A DNA stretch of 64,000 bases, taken from the NCBI RefSeq assembly GCF_035510375.1, contig NZ_DATKHG010000013.1; one strand, written 5' to 3'. This stretch comes from Paenibacillus_I sp035510375. Its GTDB lineage: Bacteria; Bacillota; Bacilli; Paenibacillales; Paenibacillaceae. Positions within the stretch are counted from its first letter, which is position 1, and each line of letters begins with the position of its first letter. The translations under genes were made by a program, and so were the position numbers. The notes under the pieces were generated by a model that made no database searches, was not told the origin of the DNA, and saw only the letters and a list, made by a program, of their open reading frames with translations. Positions 62,206 through 64,000 of this stretch are shown here, piece after piece.

Positions 62206-62370
62206 TCTCGTGGCGAACGGAAGCTTCGCTTCATTTTCGGGGGATAATTTTGGCTTTGTAGGGGACACCAGCCCACCGCCTGCATAGGATGTAATGATTG
62301 ACGGCGATCGCCCGGCGTTGTTACGCCATGCGCGCCGCGACGAAGAACGTGACAGGAGGTTTTGTGGCTC

Positions 62371-63768
62371 GTGAAAATCCACATGGTCAAAAAAGGCGAC
62401 ACGCTGTACGAAATTGCGAAAAAGAACGGCACTACCGTCGAGCAGCTGATGCAGCTCAATCCGGGCATCACGAATCCGGACGTTATCGACGTCGGGATGA
62501 AGGTGAAGGTGCCGGGGGGCGGCGTCAAGCCGAATTCGCCTTCGGGCGACTGGATGCATCAGCACGTCGTCAAGCAGGGGGATACGTTATGGAAGCTGTC
62601 CAAAGCCTGGGGAATCCCGCTGGCGGACATGATTCAGGCGAATCCGCAGCTGAAAAATCCGAATGCTCTGCTGACCGGCGAAGTCGTCAACATCCCGAAG
62701 GCGGCCTCCGCGCCCTTTACTCCGCTGACGCTGCCCGAATTGCCCGATCTGCAGCATATGCCGCACGGTTTTCCGGCTAATCCCGGACACGGCAAAACGT
62801 ACACCGGCCCGATCGAAGGTAAGGCGCCGACCGCCCCTGTAACACCGGCGCCTGCTCCGTTTCCGGCGCCGCCGAAGGCAGCCGAAACGGCGCCGATGCC
62901 GGTTCCGACGCCGCATGAGGCGATGCCGTTCGACATCGATCTGTTCAAGCAGTTCCAGATTCCCGCTGCCGAAGCCTTCACATTTTGCGATTTTCCGCCC
63001 CCGCCGCAGATGACGGTACCTTCGGCGCATGACTGCCCGCCGCCGATGCCCGCGGCTGCGCCTGTTCCGGCCGCCGCGTGGCTGACAGGCATGACGCTGC
63101 CGATGACGCACCAGATGCCCGTTATGCACGGCTACCCTTGTCCGCCGGGGACGATTCCTGTAGCCGATTGGGCCGGAGCCTTGCCGCAGACGGCGCCGCA
63201 GGCCTACCCTCCGTTCGCGCCGCAAGCCGGGGTAACGGCCGGCGGATACGGCTCGTTCACGGGGCACGCCGATGTGACGGCGGGCTTGCAAGGATACGGC
63301 GCGATGCCCCCGGCATTCGGCGCCGCTTCGGTCCTTCCCGCGATGCAGCCGGGCCATGACGCGGGCGGCCTTTTCGGACCGGGCGGTCTTTTCGGCGGGC
63401 CAGCGCTGCCGTATTACGGTGCGGGATCCGCCGTCGGCGGTATTCCCGCCCAAGCTTATACGGCCGGCATGTCGCCCGCTTATCCTTATCCGATGTTCGG
63501 AGCATACCCCTCGGCTATGGGTATGGATCAAAAACCGTGCGGCTGCGGCTGCTCGAAACGGGAGGAGGCGGAGAACGGGACGAACGGCGGGGATACCGGC
63601 GGCGATGCGGATGAACCGGTGAAAACCGGCGTCCGGGCGCAAACGGCTAAAGCGTCGTCCGTCAAAAAGCCGGCGGCCAAAGCGTCGGTCAAATCCTCCG
63701 CTTCCCGTCCCTCCGCCCGCAAGGCTCAGGCAGCAAGAAGGTTCGGCCGGCCTTGGCTGAACCGGTAG
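62371..63768 (+). CDS. safA: SafA-like spore coat assembly protein with two LysM domains
   Basis: A 465-residue protein starting at GTG 62371 (MKIHMVKKGDTLYEIAKKNG), chosen because AGGAGGT lies 10 bases upstream and the start matches Bacillus SafA; TTG 62362 is only one base from that site. LysM domains lie at about 1-47 and 62-107. The rest is rich in Pro, Gly, Ala, Met and Tyr, with CGCGCSKRE near residue 390 and a basic Lys/Ala/Ser tail. SafA directs inner coat assembly and binds SpoVID, also encoded here. B. subtilis SafA has one LysM, so the second is a difference. Confidence 0.88.
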   Translation: MKIHMVKKGDTLYEIAKKNGTTVEQLMQLNPGITNPDVIDVGMKVKVPGGGVKPNSPSGDWMHQHVVKQGDTLWKLSKAWGIPLADMIQANPQLKNPNALLTGEVVNIPKAASAPFTPLTLPELPDLQHMPHGFPANPGHGKTYTGPIEGKAPTAPVTPAPAPFPAPPKAAETAPMPVPTPHEAMPFDIDLFKQFQIPAAEAFTFCDFPPPPQMTVPSAHDCPPPMPAAAPVPAAAWLTGMTLPMTHQMPVMHGYPCPPGTIPVADWAGALPQTAPQAYPPFAPQAGVTAGGYGSFTGHADVTAGLQGYGAMPPAFGAASVLPAMQPGHDAGGLFGPGGLFGGPALPYYGAGSAVGGIPAQAYTAGMSPAYPYPMFGAYPSAMGMDQKPCGCGCSKREEAENGTNGGDTGGDADEPVKTGVRAQTAKASSVKKPAAKASVKSSASRPSARKAQAARRFGRPWLNR

Positions 63769-63787
63769 CCTGTACCGAGGCGCAGCG

Positions 63788-63816
63788 CCCCGGCAGCTTC
63801 GGCGGCCGGGGATTTT
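63788..63816 (+). terminator. Intrinsic terminator after safA
   Basis: Stem CCCCGGC / GCCGGGG with a 10-base loop is followed by ATTTT, a short T-run. Confidence 0.6.
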
Positions 63817-63903
63817 GCCGTGGGGGTCGGCCTTTCGCCTCCCGCATAATCCGGGGAAGGGCAGGAAACAATAGGGAAAACGGGTAAAGGAGAGCTCCCT
63901 GTG

Positions 63904-64000
63904 ATGGGATTCAGTCTGTGGAAGCAACTGAAAAAACGGCTTCGGCGGGGCAAACGGCCGGGTTTGCAGCTCGCGGCCCTGCTGATGGGCGCGGCCGTGG
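63904..64000 (+). CDS. 5' end of an unidentified gene with N-terminal membrane segment
   Basis: Only the first 32 codons are in the window. ATG 63904, or GTG 63901 in the same frame, follows AAAGGAGAG. The translation starts MGFSLWKQLKKRLRRGKRPG and runs into a hydrophobic stretch (LQLAALLMGAAV), so the product is probably a signal-anchored or exported protein. A BofC-like sporulation gene is one possibility from the neighbourhood, but there is too little sequence to decide. Confidence 0.6.
   Translation, partial: MGFSLWKQLKKRLRRGKRPGLQLAALLMGAAV

Overview
The window reads as chromosome of a GC-rich, endospore-forming Gram-positive bacterium of the Paenibacillaceae (Paenibacillus/Cohnella type). 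The gene order lonB-lonA-ysxC, hemAX-C-D-B-L, spoVID, valS-folC, spoIIB-maf-radC, mreBCD-minCD, spoIVFAB, rplU-prp-rpmA, spo0B-obgE, pheB-pheA, safA is that of the Bacillus subtilis lonB-to-safA region. Differences from Bacillus include a CobA-HemD fusion, murC after folC, rodA after minD, an RNase G gene before rplU, and hom-thrB inserted between pheB and pheA.

Region by region: 1-1750 is an AT-rich foreign patch holding two broken genes, an AAA ATPase and a Toprim-like partner, that look like a dead anti-phage or overcoming-lysogenization-type pair. 1.8-6.6 kb carries the two Lon proteases and the GTPase YsxC. 6.8-8.1 kb holds an unrecognised conserved-looking gene and S-adenosylmethionine decarboxylase. 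8.3-17.0 kb is the C5-pathway heme/siroheme cluster (hemA to hemL), interrupted on the opposite strand by a Crp/Fnr-type regulator. 17.0-25.6 kb holds a pseudouridine synthase, spoVID, and valS (under a Val T-box) with folC and murC. 25.7-34.2 kb holds SpoIIB-like, DUF4321, Maf, RadC, MreBCD, MinCD and RodA: the cell-shape and division-site genes. 34.2-36.1 kb has two minus-strand metabolic genes. 36.4-43.0 kb holds spoIVFAB, rng, the L21-leader ribosomal operon, spo0B and obgE.

43.0-57.3 kb is accessory and splits obgE from pheB, which are adjacent in Bacillus. It contains an isolated type I-C-like CRISPR repeat, a ribose-type ABC importer with two different permeases and an M24 pita-bread hydrolase instead of a sugar kinase, a YesM/YesN two-component system with a membrane-anchored solute-binding protein beside it, a truncated and frameshifted metallophosphoesterase, and a DUF4349 lipoprotein. 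From 57.5 kb the backbone resumes with pheB-hom-thrB-pheA-ilvE (threonine, phenylalanine and branched-chain amino acids), a SafA-like LysM spore-coat protein, and the first codons of an unidentified gene at the right edge.

The most promising candidate for something undescribed is the importer, M24 enzyme and three-part sensor block at 43.97-54.7 kb. Its substrate is not obvious, and the M24 enzyme has all five metal ligands but lacks the second catalytic-site histidine of classical aminopeptidase P. Functional calls rest on motif and protein-family recognition by eye; no database search was run.
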